Of a stretch of DNA of 64,000 nt, positions 17,933-27,400 are shown piece after piece. The notes below the pieces were generated by a model, which saw only the letters and a list, made by a program, of their open reading frames with translations, searched no databases and had not been told where the DNA came from. Source of the stretch: Hyphomicrobium sp. (GTDB lineage: Bacteria > Pseudomonadota > Alphaproteobacteria > Rhizobiales > Hyphomicrobiaceae); assembly GCA_025351425.1 (NCBI GenBank), contig JANXVY010000033.1, positions 52,159-116,158 on the forward strand, in the 5' to 3' direction. The translations under genes and the position numbers were made by a program. Position 1 is the stretch's first letter. Every line of letters begins with the position of its first letter.

Positions 17933-17985
17933 GAAATATTCTGAACAGACGGTAGCAAAGCTGGCACAGCCCGTGCTTTAATGTG

Positions 17986-18070
17986 GACGGCCCGATGGCG
18001 GAGCGAAAACGCGGGGACGATGCAACGTCCAGGAGCCTTGGTTAAAGTCCAAGGTCGGGCCTCCAATTCC
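17986..18070 (+). repeat. 85-bp tRNA-sized cloverleaf-like repeat, copy 1
   Basis: This stretch is identical over 85 bases to 18638-18722. It can fold like a tRNA. GGCCCGA (17989-17995) pairs with TCGGGCC (18055-18061), followed by TCCA. Inside are three arms: GCG/CGC with a nine-base loop, GGACG/CGTCC with a six-base loop, and CCTTGG/CCAAGG with the seven-base loop TTAAAGT. From the first stem base to CCA is 77 bases. The six-base middle loop and six-pair third arm are not canonical, so it is not called a tRNA. Confidence 0.7.
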
Positions 18071-18185
18071 CTCCCCAGCACGTCGCCCAGCGCGCGTCCC
18101 CAGAATGTCGCCCAAATCCGCGACACGTAACCTCGCGTTAAGCGCCGCGCGCTACCCTCCCCGCAGCTTAAAACGGGGTGCGAAC

Positions 18186-18590
18186 ATGGCGCGACAGACC
18201 GCAACGCCGCAATCATCCGCGATCGTCGCGCCCCGCACGGTCTTAGCGCTGCTCGTGGCCGGCTTGGTCTTCTGGGCCGTGGGCCAGCTGATCCTTTCCT
18301 ACTTCAATACCTTCGCGATGGTCATATACGTCGCCTCCGTTGCCTTGCTCGCCGGGGGCGTCTGGATATCCCTGTTCATCATCGGCGCCGGCCTCGTCGA
18401 AAACGACGGCTCCAAGGCCGCCTCCGGCTTCATCCCGCTTGTCCTCTCCGCCCTCGCTCTCGCAGCCTTCTTCTACGTCATCGGCGTCGAGCTCTCGGCC
18501 ATCCCCGGCGGCCATGCGCGCATTCACCGGTTCTGGCTGACGGCTCTCGCGCTCCCGCTGGTCTTATTGCTCAAAAGCGCCCGCAAATAG
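18186..18590 (+). CDS. Small four-helix membrane protein of unknown function
   Basis: The 134-residue protein starts at the ATG at 18186; the open frame runs 27 codons further upstream into poorly coding sequence. Four hydrophobic segments are visible at about residues 18-40, 42-70, 81-103 and 116-132, with a short polar N-terminus and a basic C-terminal end (KSARK), so it is an integral inner-membrane protein. No family was recognised. The gene is bracketed by the two identical 85-bp repeats at 17986-18070 and 18638-18722, so it lies on a 652-base unit inserted between divL and tsaE-amgK. Recombination between the repeats could delete or amplify it. Confidence 0.65.
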   Translation: MARQTATPQSSAIVAPRTVLALLVAGLVFWAVGQLILSYFNTFAMVIYVASVALLAGGVWISLFIIGAGLVENDGSKAASGFIPLVLSALALAAFFYVIGVELSAIPGGHARIHRFWLTALALPLVLLLKSARK

Positions 18591-18637
18591 AATTCCGCCA
18601 TCTCCTGCCCGCTTGGCACACTTCCTGCTTCGTCGAT

Positions 18638-18722
18638 GACGGCCCGATGGCGGAGCGAAAACGCGGGGACGATGCAACGTCCAGGAGCCTTGGTTAAAGT
18701 CCAAGGTCGGGCCTCCAATTCC
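18638..18722 (+). repeat. 85-bp tRNA-sized cloverleaf-like repeat, copy 2
   Basis: This is identical to 17986-18070 and in the same orientation, ending 64 bases before the tsaE-amgK start. Flanking bases differ on both sides, so identity stops sharply at the repeat ends. All predicted stems are therefore also identical and give no covariation evidence. Confidence 0.7.
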
Positions 18723-18786
18723 TTCGATCCTGATTTTATGGCGTCCCGATTTGCTTGGACGCCGCGCCCGTATATGGTCCGGGCGC

Positions 18787-20364
18787 ATGAAATCAGAACA
18801 CACCGTACACGCCCTCGATGAACGAGCCCTCGCGCGCCTCGCCGAGTTGCTGGCCTTTACCGTTCGCTCCGGCGACCTAATCGCGCTTCATGGCGACCTC
18901 GGCGCCGGCAAAACCACCTTTGCCCGCGCATTCATTGAGGCCGTGAGCCATCCTGAGACGGTCGAAGTCCCAAGCCCGACCTTCACCCTCGTCCAGACCT
19001 ACGCCACGCCCCGCCTGACACTGGCCCACTTCGACTTGTACCGCCTCACCGATCCCGCCGAACTCGACGAACTCGGCCTCGACGATGCCCTGAAAACGGG
19101 CGCTGCCCTCATCGAATGGCCAGAACGCGTGCAAAACCGCCTCCATGGCGTCCGCCTCGATATCCACCTCGTCGAATCCCCCGCCGACCCCGACACCCGC
19201 GACGTCACCTTGCGCGGCGAAAGCACCTGGATCCCCCGCATCGATCGCCTGCTTGAGATCCGTGCCTTCCTCGTCCGCACTAACACAGCGGCCCAACCGC
19301 TGCGCTACCTTCAGGGCGATGCCTCCCCCCGCCGTTACGCCCGCCTCTCAGCCCCCGATGGCACCCACACCATCCTGATGGATTGGCCCCGCCAGCCCGA
19401 CGGTCCTCCGATCCGCGACGGCCTCCCCTACAGCCGAATCGCGCACCTGGCCGAAAGCGTGGCCCCCTTCGTCGCCATCGCCGGTGCTCTCGAACTGGCA
19501 GCCGTCAGCGCGCCGCGCATTCACCACGCCGACCTGGACGCAGGCCTCCTGATTATCGAAGACTTCGGCGACGCGGTTTTCGGCTCGGAAATGCGCCTCC
19601 ACGGCAACCAGTCCCAGCTGTGGAGCGCCGGAGTCGACACCCTGATCGCACTCCGCACCGCATCCCCGCCGGCAAGCCTCCTGCTGCCATCGGGCGAAAT
19701 TGTTCCTATCCCGCCCTACGATGCCCAAGCCTTGGGCATCGAAACCGAACTGCTGCTCGACTGGTATTGGCCAGCCCTCCACAGGACTAAGCTCTCCGCC
19801 GATCTGCGCGCCCACTACCTGGACCTCTGGCAAGCCGTCTTCGCCCGCCTCGCAACCCTTCCGACCGGATGGGCCCTGCGCGACTACCATTCGCCGAACC
19901 TCATCTGGCTCCCCGACCGGACCGCCCCGGCAAACGTCGGCATCATCGACTTCCAGGACGCTCAAGAAGGCCCCCACGCCTACGACCTCGTCTCGCTCCT
20001 CCAGGATGCCCGCGTCGACGTGCCCGCCGCTCTCGAAGCCGAATTGCTCGCGCACTATTGCGACACGGTCGCCGCCCGCGATTCCACCTTCGGCGCCGGG
20101 ACCTTCCGCTGGAGCTATGCGGCGCTTGGCGCGCAACGCAATTCCAAGATCCTGGGGATATTCGCCCGCCTCGCCCACCGTGACGGCAAACCGCAATATT
20201 TGGCGCATATACCCCGCATCTGGACGTATCTCGCCCGCGATCTCGCCCACCCGGAATTGGCGGATCTGAAAGCCTGGTACGACCACGCCTTCCCGCAAAC
20301 ATCCCGCACAGCGCCCCTTTCCGCCAGCCTCGCACCGAGCCAGACCGCACGGGCCCACACATGA
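18787..20364 (+). CDS. TsaE ATPase fused to AmgK-type sugar kinase
   Basis: The 525-residue protein has two parts. Residues about 1-155 are TsaE, the ATPase of the tRNA threonylcarbamoyladenosine (t6A37) complex, with Walker A GDLGAGKTTF (Lys42), SPTFTLVQTY and HFDLYRL. Residues about 170-510 are an aminoglycoside-phosphotransferase-fold kinase like AmgK (N-acetylmuramate/N-acetylglucosamine 1-kinase), with GDASPRRYARL, IEDFGD, the catalytic RDYHSPNLIW and the metal-binding IIDFQDAQEGPHAYDLVSLL. The fusion is common in Rhizobiales-type genomes. It overlaps murU by four bases (ATGA), so the kinase and MurU are translationally coupled and give UDP-N-acetylmuramate by recycling. The start is placed at MKSEHT (18787), not 12 codons upstream, because TsaE begins there. 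A Sua5-type TsaC for the same t6A pathway is encoded at 36399-37379. Confidence 0.92.
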   Translation: MKSEHTVHALDERALARLAELLAFTVRSGDLIALHGDLGAGKTTFARAFIEAVSHPETVEVPSPTFTLVQTYATPRLTLAHFDLYRLTDPAELDELGLDDALKTGAALIEWPERVQNRLHGVRLDIHLVESPADPDTRDVTLRGESTWIPRIDRLLEIRAFLVRTNTAAQPLRYLQGDASPRRYARLSAPDGTHTILMDWPRQPDGPPIRDGLPYSRIAHLAESVAPFVAIAGALELAAVSAPRIHHADLDAGLLIIEDFGDAVFGSEMRLHGNQSQLWSAGVDTLIALRTASPPASLLLPSGEIVPIPPYDAQALGIETELLLDWYWPALHRTKLSADLRAHYLDLWQAVFARLATLPTGWALRDYHSPNLIWLPDRTAPANVGIIDFQDAQEGPHAYDLVSLLQDARVDVPAALEAELLAHYCDTVAARDSTFGAGTFRWSYAALGAQRNSKILGIFARLAHRDGKPQYLAHIPRIWTYLARDLAHPELADLKAWYDHAFPQTSRTAPLSASLAPSQTARAHT

Positions 20365-21104
20365 CCAACTCCAAGCCCTGGCGGCCTCAAGCAGCGCTCG
20401 TGCTCGCAGCCGGCCTCGGCACACGTATGCGCCACCTGTCGAACACGCTGCCCAAGCCGCTCGTGCCCTTGAACGGCGTCCCCCTGATCGACCGCGTGCT
20501 GGATCGCATCGCGCAGGCCGGCATCCCACGCGCCGTCGTCAACGTCCACTTCATGGCGGACCTGCTGGAAACTCACCTCGCCGCCCGTATGCGCCCCGCG
20601 ATCGTCATCTCGGACGAGCGCGGCCAACTGCTGGAAACCGGCGGCGCCGTCATGAAGGCCTGGCCGCACCTCAAATCGGGCCCCTTCCTGATCCACAACT
20701 CGGACTCGGTCTGGATCGAGGGCGTCGGTGCCAATCTCGACCGGCTAACACAGGCGTGGAACCCGGCCGTAATGGACACCCTGATGCTGCTCGCGCCCAC
20801 CGCCCACTCCATCGGATACGAGGGCGACGGCGATTTCGACATGGACGGCGATGGCCGCCTGGCCCGCCGCAAACCCGGCCATCAGTCGCCGTTCGTTTTC
20901 GCCGGCGTGTCCATTGCCCACCCTAAATTGTTCGCAGACGCCCCCACAGGTGCGTTTTCGCTCAACCCGCTGTGGAATCGTGCCATCGAGGCGCAACGGT
21001 TATACGGCGTGCGCATGGATGGCACGTGGATGCACGTCGGCACGCCGGAAGCGGTGGCCGAAGCGGAAAGGCGATTGACCCGTGAGGAAGCCCACGCGCC
21101 CTGA
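20361..21104 (+). CDS. murU: Nucleotidyltransferase, MurU-like
   Basis: The 247-residue protein begins with the sugar-nucleotidyltransferase signature ALVLAAGLGTRMRHLSNTLP followed by KPLVPLNGVPLIDRVLD. Its length fits MurU, the N-acetylmuramate-1-phosphate uridylyltransferase of the cell-wall recycling path that bypasses de novo UDP-GlcNAc synthesis. Its start codon overlaps the stop of the AmgK-containing gene, and the two enzymes act in sequence. The aspartate in HNSDSVW and the later DGDGRLARRK are consistent with metal and substrate binding. A mannose-1-phosphate guanylyltransferase-like specificity cannot be excluded from sequence alone, but the AmgK neighbour favours MurU. Confidence 0.85.
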   Translation: MTNSKPWRPQAALVLAAGLGTRMRHLSNTLPKPLVPLNGVPLIDRVLDRIAQAGIPRAVVNVHFMADLLETHLAARMRPAIVISDERGQLLETGGAVMKAWPHLKSGPFLIHNSDSVWIEGVGANLDRLTQAWNPAVMDTLMLLAPTAHSIGYEGDGDFDMDGDGRLARRKPGHQSPFVFAGVSIAHPKLFADAPTGAFSLNPLWNRAIEAQRLYGVRMDGTWMHVGTPEAVAEAERRLTREEAHAP

Positions 21105-21123
21105 TGACGTGACGAGTAACGCG

Positions 21124-24100
21124 ATGAGTAGCGCCATGAGCCCCCAACGGCCCTCGCTGTTTGCGAACCCCCGCGATCCTTCAGCCCCCAAGCCCCGCGT
21201 CTTCTCGATCCCACCGTCGGAACCCTTTCTGCCCGCGCTGACCCGCGCGCTGCTCGATGGCGCACTGCCTACCTCGCTTGGCCGTCCACGCTCTCCCATG
21301 GAACTGGCGGCCGTCACCCTGCTGCTACCGACCCGCCGCGCCACCCGCGCCCTGCAGGATGCCTTCCTTGCCCAGAGCCCCGGCCGCGCGCAGTTGCTTC
21401 CCCGCGTCCGCCCTATTGCCGAAGGCGAAGAAGACTTGACGCTCCTGTCGGGCCTCGCAACTCTAGGAACCACCGACCCGGCCAACCTCGCGATTCCCCC
21501 CGCGATCGCCGAACTGGAGCGCCGCCTGGTGCTCACCAAACTGGTGCTCCAATGGTCGCAAGCCATGCGCCGCCAGCAGCCGGACGGCCCAGACGCGGAG
21601 TTCGAAATCTACGCTGCCGCCGGTGCAAGTACGCCCGCCCAAGCCGCCAACCTCGCCCGCGAACTCGCTCGCCTGATCGATATGGTCGAGACCGAGAACG
21701 TCTCGCTCTCAGGGCTGAAGGACCTGGTTGGTGACGAATTCGCCGCCCACTGGCAGCACACACTGACCTTCCTCGATATCGTCACCTCCTGGTGGCCTAA
21801 TCATCTCTCCGAACACGGCCTTCTGGCGCCCATGGACCGGCGCAATAAGCTCATCCTCGCCGAGACCCAGCGCCTGCGCGACACCCAGCCTGCCGGGCCG
21901 ATCATCGTCGCCGGCGTCACTGGCTCGATCCCCGCGACCGTCGAATTGATGCGCACCATCGCGACGCTGCCCCAAGGCGCGATCGTGCTGCCTGGCGTCG
22001 ATTTCGATCTGGACGAGCAAGCCTGGCAGGCCATCACCTTCGGCGGAGCCAACGCTGAAAACCGCCCGCATTCCGAGCATCCCCAGTTCGGCCTCAAGAC
22101 GCTGCTCGATCGGCTCGGCCTCACCCGCGCAGACGTGATCCCCCTCGGTAGCTCCGGATCATCAAGCCTTGCGACCCGCACCCGCCTCGTCAGCGAAGCG
22201 ATGCGCCCCTCCTCCACCACGGCCGCCTGGCATACCTTCGCAGCCTCCGCCGATAAACGGGCCTATGCCGAAGCCGTGGCCGGCCTCACCTTGATCGAAG
22301 CCCCGTCCGCCCAGGATGAAGCCGAAACCATCGCGCTCATCTTGCGCGAGGCTGCCGAAACGCCCGGCCAGACCGCGGCCCTCGTCTCCCCCGACCGCCT
22401 GCTCGCCCGCCGCGTGGCGATCCGCCTTGAATCCTGGGGCATCCGCGTCGACGATTCCGCGGGCCGCCCGTTCGCCAAGACCGTGCCCGGCACCGTGCTC
22501 GACCTCGCGATCGACGCGATCGCCCAGGACTTCGCACCCGCTCCCGTGATCGCCCTGCTGAAGCATCCCCTCGTCCGCCTGGGGCTCGACCCGTTCGCCG
22601 TCCGCCGCGCCGCGCGCGCGATCGAGCTTGCAGCGTTCCGCGGCCCCTACCTTGGCCAGGGCCTCGCCGGCATCACGGCTGCCCTCGAAAAAGCCGAGCG
22701 CGACTGCACGCTGGGAGATGAGCGCGGCACCCGCCGTCCCCGGGCCGTCCGCCGCCTCTACCCCGAGGACTGGCAGGGCGCCCACGACCTCATCGCCCGC
22801 CTCGCAGAAGCCCTCGCCCCCCTGATCGACCTGTTTGCCGTCGCCGCACAACATCCTCTCAGCACGCTCGCCGCCGCCCACGCCGCCGCCGCCGAAGCCT
22901 TGTGCGCGCTCCCCACAGCCACCGCCGCAGCAGCTCCAGCCCAACCCGCAACCGGCCCCACCGAACCTGCCTCGCCCCCACCCTCTCCGCTCTGGCAGGG
23001 CGAAGCGGGCCTTGCGGCGAAGAACCTATTCGAAGCGCTGATGCAGGATGATCTGATCGCCCCCGCTGTCACCGCCGCCGATTATCCCGATCTCTATCGC
23101 GCCCTGATCGCGACGGAGAACGTCCGCCCCCGCGTTCCCGTCCATCCGCGCCTTTCGATCTGGGGCCCGTTCGAGGCCCGGCTCCAGCAGTCCGACGTGT
23201 TGGTCCTCGGCTCCTTGAACGACGGCACTTGGCCCGAATCCGCCGATCCTGGTCCCTGGCTCAACCGCCCTATGCGCGCGAGCCTCAAGCTGCCTGCACC
23301 CGAAGAAAAAATCGGGTACGCCGCCCACGACTTCACCCAGCTGCTCGGCGCGCCCCGCGTCTACTTGACCCGCGCCGAAAAGATCGATGGCGTGCCCACG
23401 GTTCCTTCCCGTTGGCTGATGCGGCTGGAAGCCGTGCTCGCAGGACTCGGCCTCAAGCACGAACTCCGCCGCGAAAAAAGCGCATCCACCTACCTCGCTT
23501 GGGCGCGCCAGCGCGACCAGCCGGCCCGCCGCCTGATGATCGAGCGCCCGCAACCCCGCCCGCCCGTCGCACTGCGCCCCCGCAAGCTCTCGGTCTCCGC
23601 GGTGGAAACCTGGATCGCAAACCCCTACGCGATCTTCGCCAGCCGCATCTTAGGCCTCGAAGCCCTGCCCCCCATTGGCACCGAACCAGATGCCGCCATC
23701 CGCGGGGCCATCATCCACGAAGCGCTCGCCCGCTTCACGCAAGCGCACCCGGCTCAGCTGCCAAACGACATCGAAGCAGCCCTCCTGCGCGAAGCCGAAA
23801 CCGTACTGAAGGAGTGGACCGGCCATCCCCGCGTCGCCGGCTTCTGGCTGCCCCGTTTCGAGCGCTTCGCCACGTGGTTCGCCGAGACCGAACCCGCCCG
23901 CCGCGGCCCCGCCTGCACGGTAGCAGCCGAGATCAAGGGCCGGGCCATCATCGGTCCGCTGGATGCGCCGTTCACGCTCACCGCCCGCGCCGACCGCATC
24001 GACATCGCGAACGGCGCCCTAGTGATTACCGACTACAAGACCGGCACCCCGCCCTCGAAGCAAAAGGTGCAAGCCCAGACTTCTCCGCAGCTTCCGCTGG

Positions 24101-24414
24101 AAGCAGCCATCGCGCTCGCGGGCGGTTTCGAAGGCATCCCCCAACTCCCCGTCAACGGCCTGCGCTACATCCGGGCGTCGGGCGGCGAACCTGCCGGCGT
24201 CGAGAGCGTGGTCGCAACCTCGGATTCAGGCCAACTCGCCGCCGAAACGCTGAAAGGCATCAACGGCCTCATCACTCGCTACGACATTGAGGCGACACCT
24301 TACGCCGTCGCTCGCCGGGCCGAGTTCCGCTACGACTTCGACGACTACGCCCATCTCGCCCGCGTCGCCGAATGGTCGGCCGTATCCCACGACGAGGATG
24401 AGCAGCACTCATGA
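21124..24414 (+). CDS. addB: Double-strand break repair protein AddB
   Basis: This is a protein of about 1096 residues and one half of the AddAB helicase-nuclease, which resects double-strand ends for RecA loading and replaces RecBCD in alphaproteobacteria. The N-terminal half resembles an inactive helicase core (VTLLLPTRRATRALQDAFL and RPIAEGEEDL are characteristic of alphaproteobacterial AddB). The C-terminal PD-(D/E)XK nuclease domain shows AAIRGAIIHEALARF and ITDYKTGTPPSKQKVQ with its Asp and Lys. The start is uncertain: the frame opens with a GTG at 21082 inside murU, and ATGs at 21124 and 21136 are alternatives with weak ribosome sites. A proline/alanine-rich insertion lies near residues 590-620. 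It overlaps addA by four bases. Confidence 0.93.
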   Translation: MSSAMSPQRPSLFANPRDPSAPKPRVFSIPPSEPFLPALTRALLDGALPTSLGRPRSPMELAAVTLLLPTRRATRALQDAFLAQSPGRAQLLPRVRPIAEGEEDLTLLSGLATLGTTDPANLAIPPAIAELERRLVLTKLVLQWSQAMRRQQPDGPDAEFEIYAAAGASTPAQAANLARELARLIDMVETENVSLSGLKDLVGDEFAAHWQHTLTFLDIVTSWWPNHLSEHGLLAPMDRRNKLILAETQRLRDTQPAGPIIVAGVTGSIPATVELMRTIATLPQGAIVLPGVDFDLDEQAWQAITFGGANAENRPHSEHPQFGLKTLLDRLGLTRADVIPLGSSGSSSLATRTRLVSEAMRPSSTTAAWHTFAASADKRAYAEAVAGLTLIEAPSAQDEAETIALILREAAETPGQTAALVSPDRLLARRVAIRLESWGIRVDDSAGRPFAKTVPGTVLDLAIDAIAQDFAPAPVIALLKHPLVRLGLDPFAVRRAARAIELAAFRGPYLGQGLAGITAALEKAERDCTLGDERGTRRPRAVRRLYPEDWQGAHDLIARLAEALAPLIDLFAVAAQHPLSTLAAAHAAAAEALCALPTATAAAAPAQPATGPTEPASPPPSPLWQGEAGLAAKNLFEALMQDDLIAPAVTAADYPDLYRALIATENVRPRVPVHPRLSIWGPFEARLQQSDVLVLGSLNDGTWPESADPGPWLNRPMRASLKLPAPEEKIGYAAHDFTQLLGAPRVYLTRAEKIDGVPTVPSRWLMRLEAVLAGLGLKHELRREKSASTYLAWARQRDQPARRLMIERPQPRPPVALRPRKLSVSAVETWIANPYAIFASRILGLEALPPIGTEPDAAIRGAIIHEALARFTQAHPAQLPNDIEAALLREAETVLKEWTGHPRVAGFWLPRFERFATWFAETEPARRGPACTVAAEIKGRAIIGPLDAPFTLTARADRIDIANGALVITDYKTGTPPSKQKVQAQTSPQLPLEAAIALAGGFEGIPQLPVNGLRYIRASGGEPAGVESVVATSDSGQLAAETLKGINGLITRYDIEATPYAVARRAEFRYDFDDYAHLARVAEWSAVSHDEDEQHS

Positions 24415-27400
24415 CCGCAAACACGCCAGCAGCCCTCATCGCCGCGACCACCAAACTCCAGAGCGACGCCGCCGATCCGTTGGCCTCCGTCTGGGTCAGC
24501 GCCAACGCCGGCACCGGCAAGACTCACGTCCTGACCCAGCGCGTGCTCCGCCTCCTGCTGACCGGCACCGCACCCGAACGCATCCTATGCTTGACCTACA
24601 CCAAGGCCGCCGCCGCCGAGATGTCGAAGCGCGTATTCGACACCCTGTCCGTCTGGGTCGGCCTCGATGACGCACGCCTGACGCAAACCCTCGAAAAGCT
24701 GCTGGGCACGCAGCCCGCCACCCGCGAACTGGCGCTCGCCCGCACGCTATTCACCCGCGCCATCGAAACCCCCGGCGGCTTCAAGGTCCAGACTATCCAC
24801 GCCTTCTGCGAGCGCCTGCTCCAGCGCTTCCCCCTTGAAGCGGGTGTCTCGCCGGGCTTCCAGATCCTCGATGACCATACCGGCAGATCGCTGATCCGCG
24901 ATGCGATCGACGCGACCTTGATGGAGGCGACCAGCGACCGCACCTCGCCCCTGGGAGCAGCCCTCACCACCGCCGTCCGCTACGCCGCCGACGACGCTTT
25001 TGATGCCGTGCTCGCCGACGCCATCCGTAGCCGCGCGCTGCTCGCGTCCCTGATCCGCGCGGGCGACATCAGCGCCTCCGGCGATCCGTTCGAGGCAGCC
25101 CAACTCCGCCTGCGCGCCCATCTCGACGTCCGCAAGCACGCGACGCCGGACACGATCCGATCCGAGATGGCGGCCGTGCTCGAAGACGCAACGCTGATGC
25201 GGCTGGCGGATGCCCTCGCCGCCGGCTCGAAGTCCGATATAACCCTCGCCCCGTCCTTGACCACGGCCCGCGGCTCCTCCGGCATGGCGCGGATCGAGGC
25301 ACTGGCGAGCTACTTTCTCACCAAGGAGCGCGGTCTCCGCTCCCGCCTCATGACGCAAGGCGTCAGCGCCGAACATCCCGATCTCGACCTCAAGGCCAAC
25401 TCCGCCCAAGCCCGGTTCCACGCGCTCGACAATGAACTGCGCGCCATCGACGTCGTCGACGCAACCCTCGCGCTCTATCGCCTGGCCGACGCCGTCCTCA
25501 CCCGTTATCAGGCCACCAAGGCCGCCCGCGCAGCCCTCGATTTCGACGACCTCATCGTGAAAACTTCAAGCCTCCTCCACCAGCCCGATGGCGCGGCCTG
25601 GGTGCTCTACAAGCTCGACGGCGGCCTCGACCATATCCTGGTGGACGAAGCCCAGGATACCGCGCCCACCCAATGGAGCGTCATCGAGAAGATCGCGGCC
25701 GAATTCTTCGCCGACAGCGGCGCGGGCAGCAAGGCCCGTACGCGCACCGTCTTCGCGGTCGGCGACGAAAAGCAATCGATCTACAGCTTCCAGGGAGCCG
25801 AGCCGAAGATGTTTGCCGCGACCGGCGCGCGCTTCAAGGAGCACGCCGAGCGCACCGGCCAGACTTGGCGCGCCACCGCCCTCACGCTTTCCTTCCGCAC
25901 CGTCGAACCCATTCTCTCGGTGGTCGATCAAGTGTTCGCCAACCCCGACGTCACGCCGGGCCTCGCCATTGGCAACGCCGCCGCCATCCGCCATGCGGTG
26001 AAGCGCGTCGGCCAGGGCGGCCTGGTCGAGATCTGGCCCACCGAACTTCCCGACGAGAAGGAATCGTCCCCCGCCTGGTCGCCACTCGAGGAAACCACAT
26101 CCCCCTCACCCGTCTCCAGGCTCGCCGACCGCATTGCCCGCACCATCAAGGGCTGGCTCGACAGCGGCGAACGTCTCGCCTCCCAGAACCGCCCCATCCG
26201 CGCCGGCGACATCCTCATCCTGGTCCGCAAGCGCGAACCCTTCGCCCCCGCCATCGTCTCCGCGCTGAAATCGCTGAAGGTCCCAGTCGCCGGCGCCGAC
26301 CGCATCGTGTTGACCCGCCAGATCGGCGTCCAGGACTTGGTCGCGCTCGGCGATTTCCTGACCCTTCCCGAAGACGATCTCTCGCTCGCGACCATCCTCA
26401 AGTGCCCTCTCTTCGGCCTCGACGATGGCGACCTGCTCACTCTCGCCCAGGGCCGCAAGGACACGTTCTGGAAAAATCTCCTCGACCAATCGGCCAACCC
26501 GCGCTTCGCCATCGCCTGCGAGCAGCTGAAGCGCTGGCGCAAGGAAGCCGACTTCCTGCCGCCCTTCGAGTTCTTCGCGTCGGTCTTGGACGGCGACAAC
26601 GGCCGCCTCAAGTTGCTGGAGCGCCTAGGCCCAGAAGCAGCCGACGGTATCGACGAATTCCTGAACTTGGCCCTCACCTACGATGACCAGTATCCGCCTT
26701 CGCTCACCGGCTTCCTGGGCTGGGTCCGCGCCGACGAGCGCCAGATCAAGCGCGACATGGACCAGGGCCGCGACGAGGTCCGCGTCTTAACCGTCCACGG
26801 CTCAAAGGGCCTTGAAGCCCCAATCGTCTTTCTGCCCGACACGTGCCAGGCTAGCTCGGGCCGCGTGTCGAACGGCCTGCTCGCGCTCCCCGGCAGCAGC
26901 CCCGAGGGCCACCCCGATCTCGCCGTCTGGCCGGTCAAAGGCGCATCCGGTCTCCCCGCCATCGCGGACGCCCGCGCCGGCATCAAATCGCGCGAATCCC
27001 AAGAACTCGACCGCCTGCTTTACGTCGCCCTTACGCGTCCGCGCGACCGGCTCTACATCGCAGGCTTCCAGTCCCGCGCGAAACTCCCCCCCGGCTGCTG
27101 GTACGATGTGATCACCGGCGCGCTCTCCGGCCGGCTGGCGCGGATCGATCTCCCCGGCGGCACGACCGTCCAGCGCCTCGTCACGCCCCAAAGCGCCGAG
27201 CCTGACGCCAGAGGGGATCACGCCGCGAGCGCCGGTGTGGCGGCCCCTCATCCGGCCTGGATGACAACCGCAGTGCCGCGCGAACCCGCACCCGCAATTC
27301 CGCTCGCCCCATCCCGTCTCGCCCCCTATGATTTCGACGAGCAGGGCGAACCCAAGCCCTTTGCGCCAATCCCCGCCGCATCCGGCTCCGCCTCCACGCA

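Noticed and set aside
17986..18065. Calling the 85-bp repeat a true tRNA gene
   Set aside because: The middle arm has a six-base loop, the third arm has six pairs and the first arm only three, so no anticodon can be assigned.
17986..18722. Composite insertion sequence made of the two 85-bp repeats
   Set aside because: The repeats are direct, have no terminal inverted repeats, no target duplication could be seen, and the gene between them is not a transposase.
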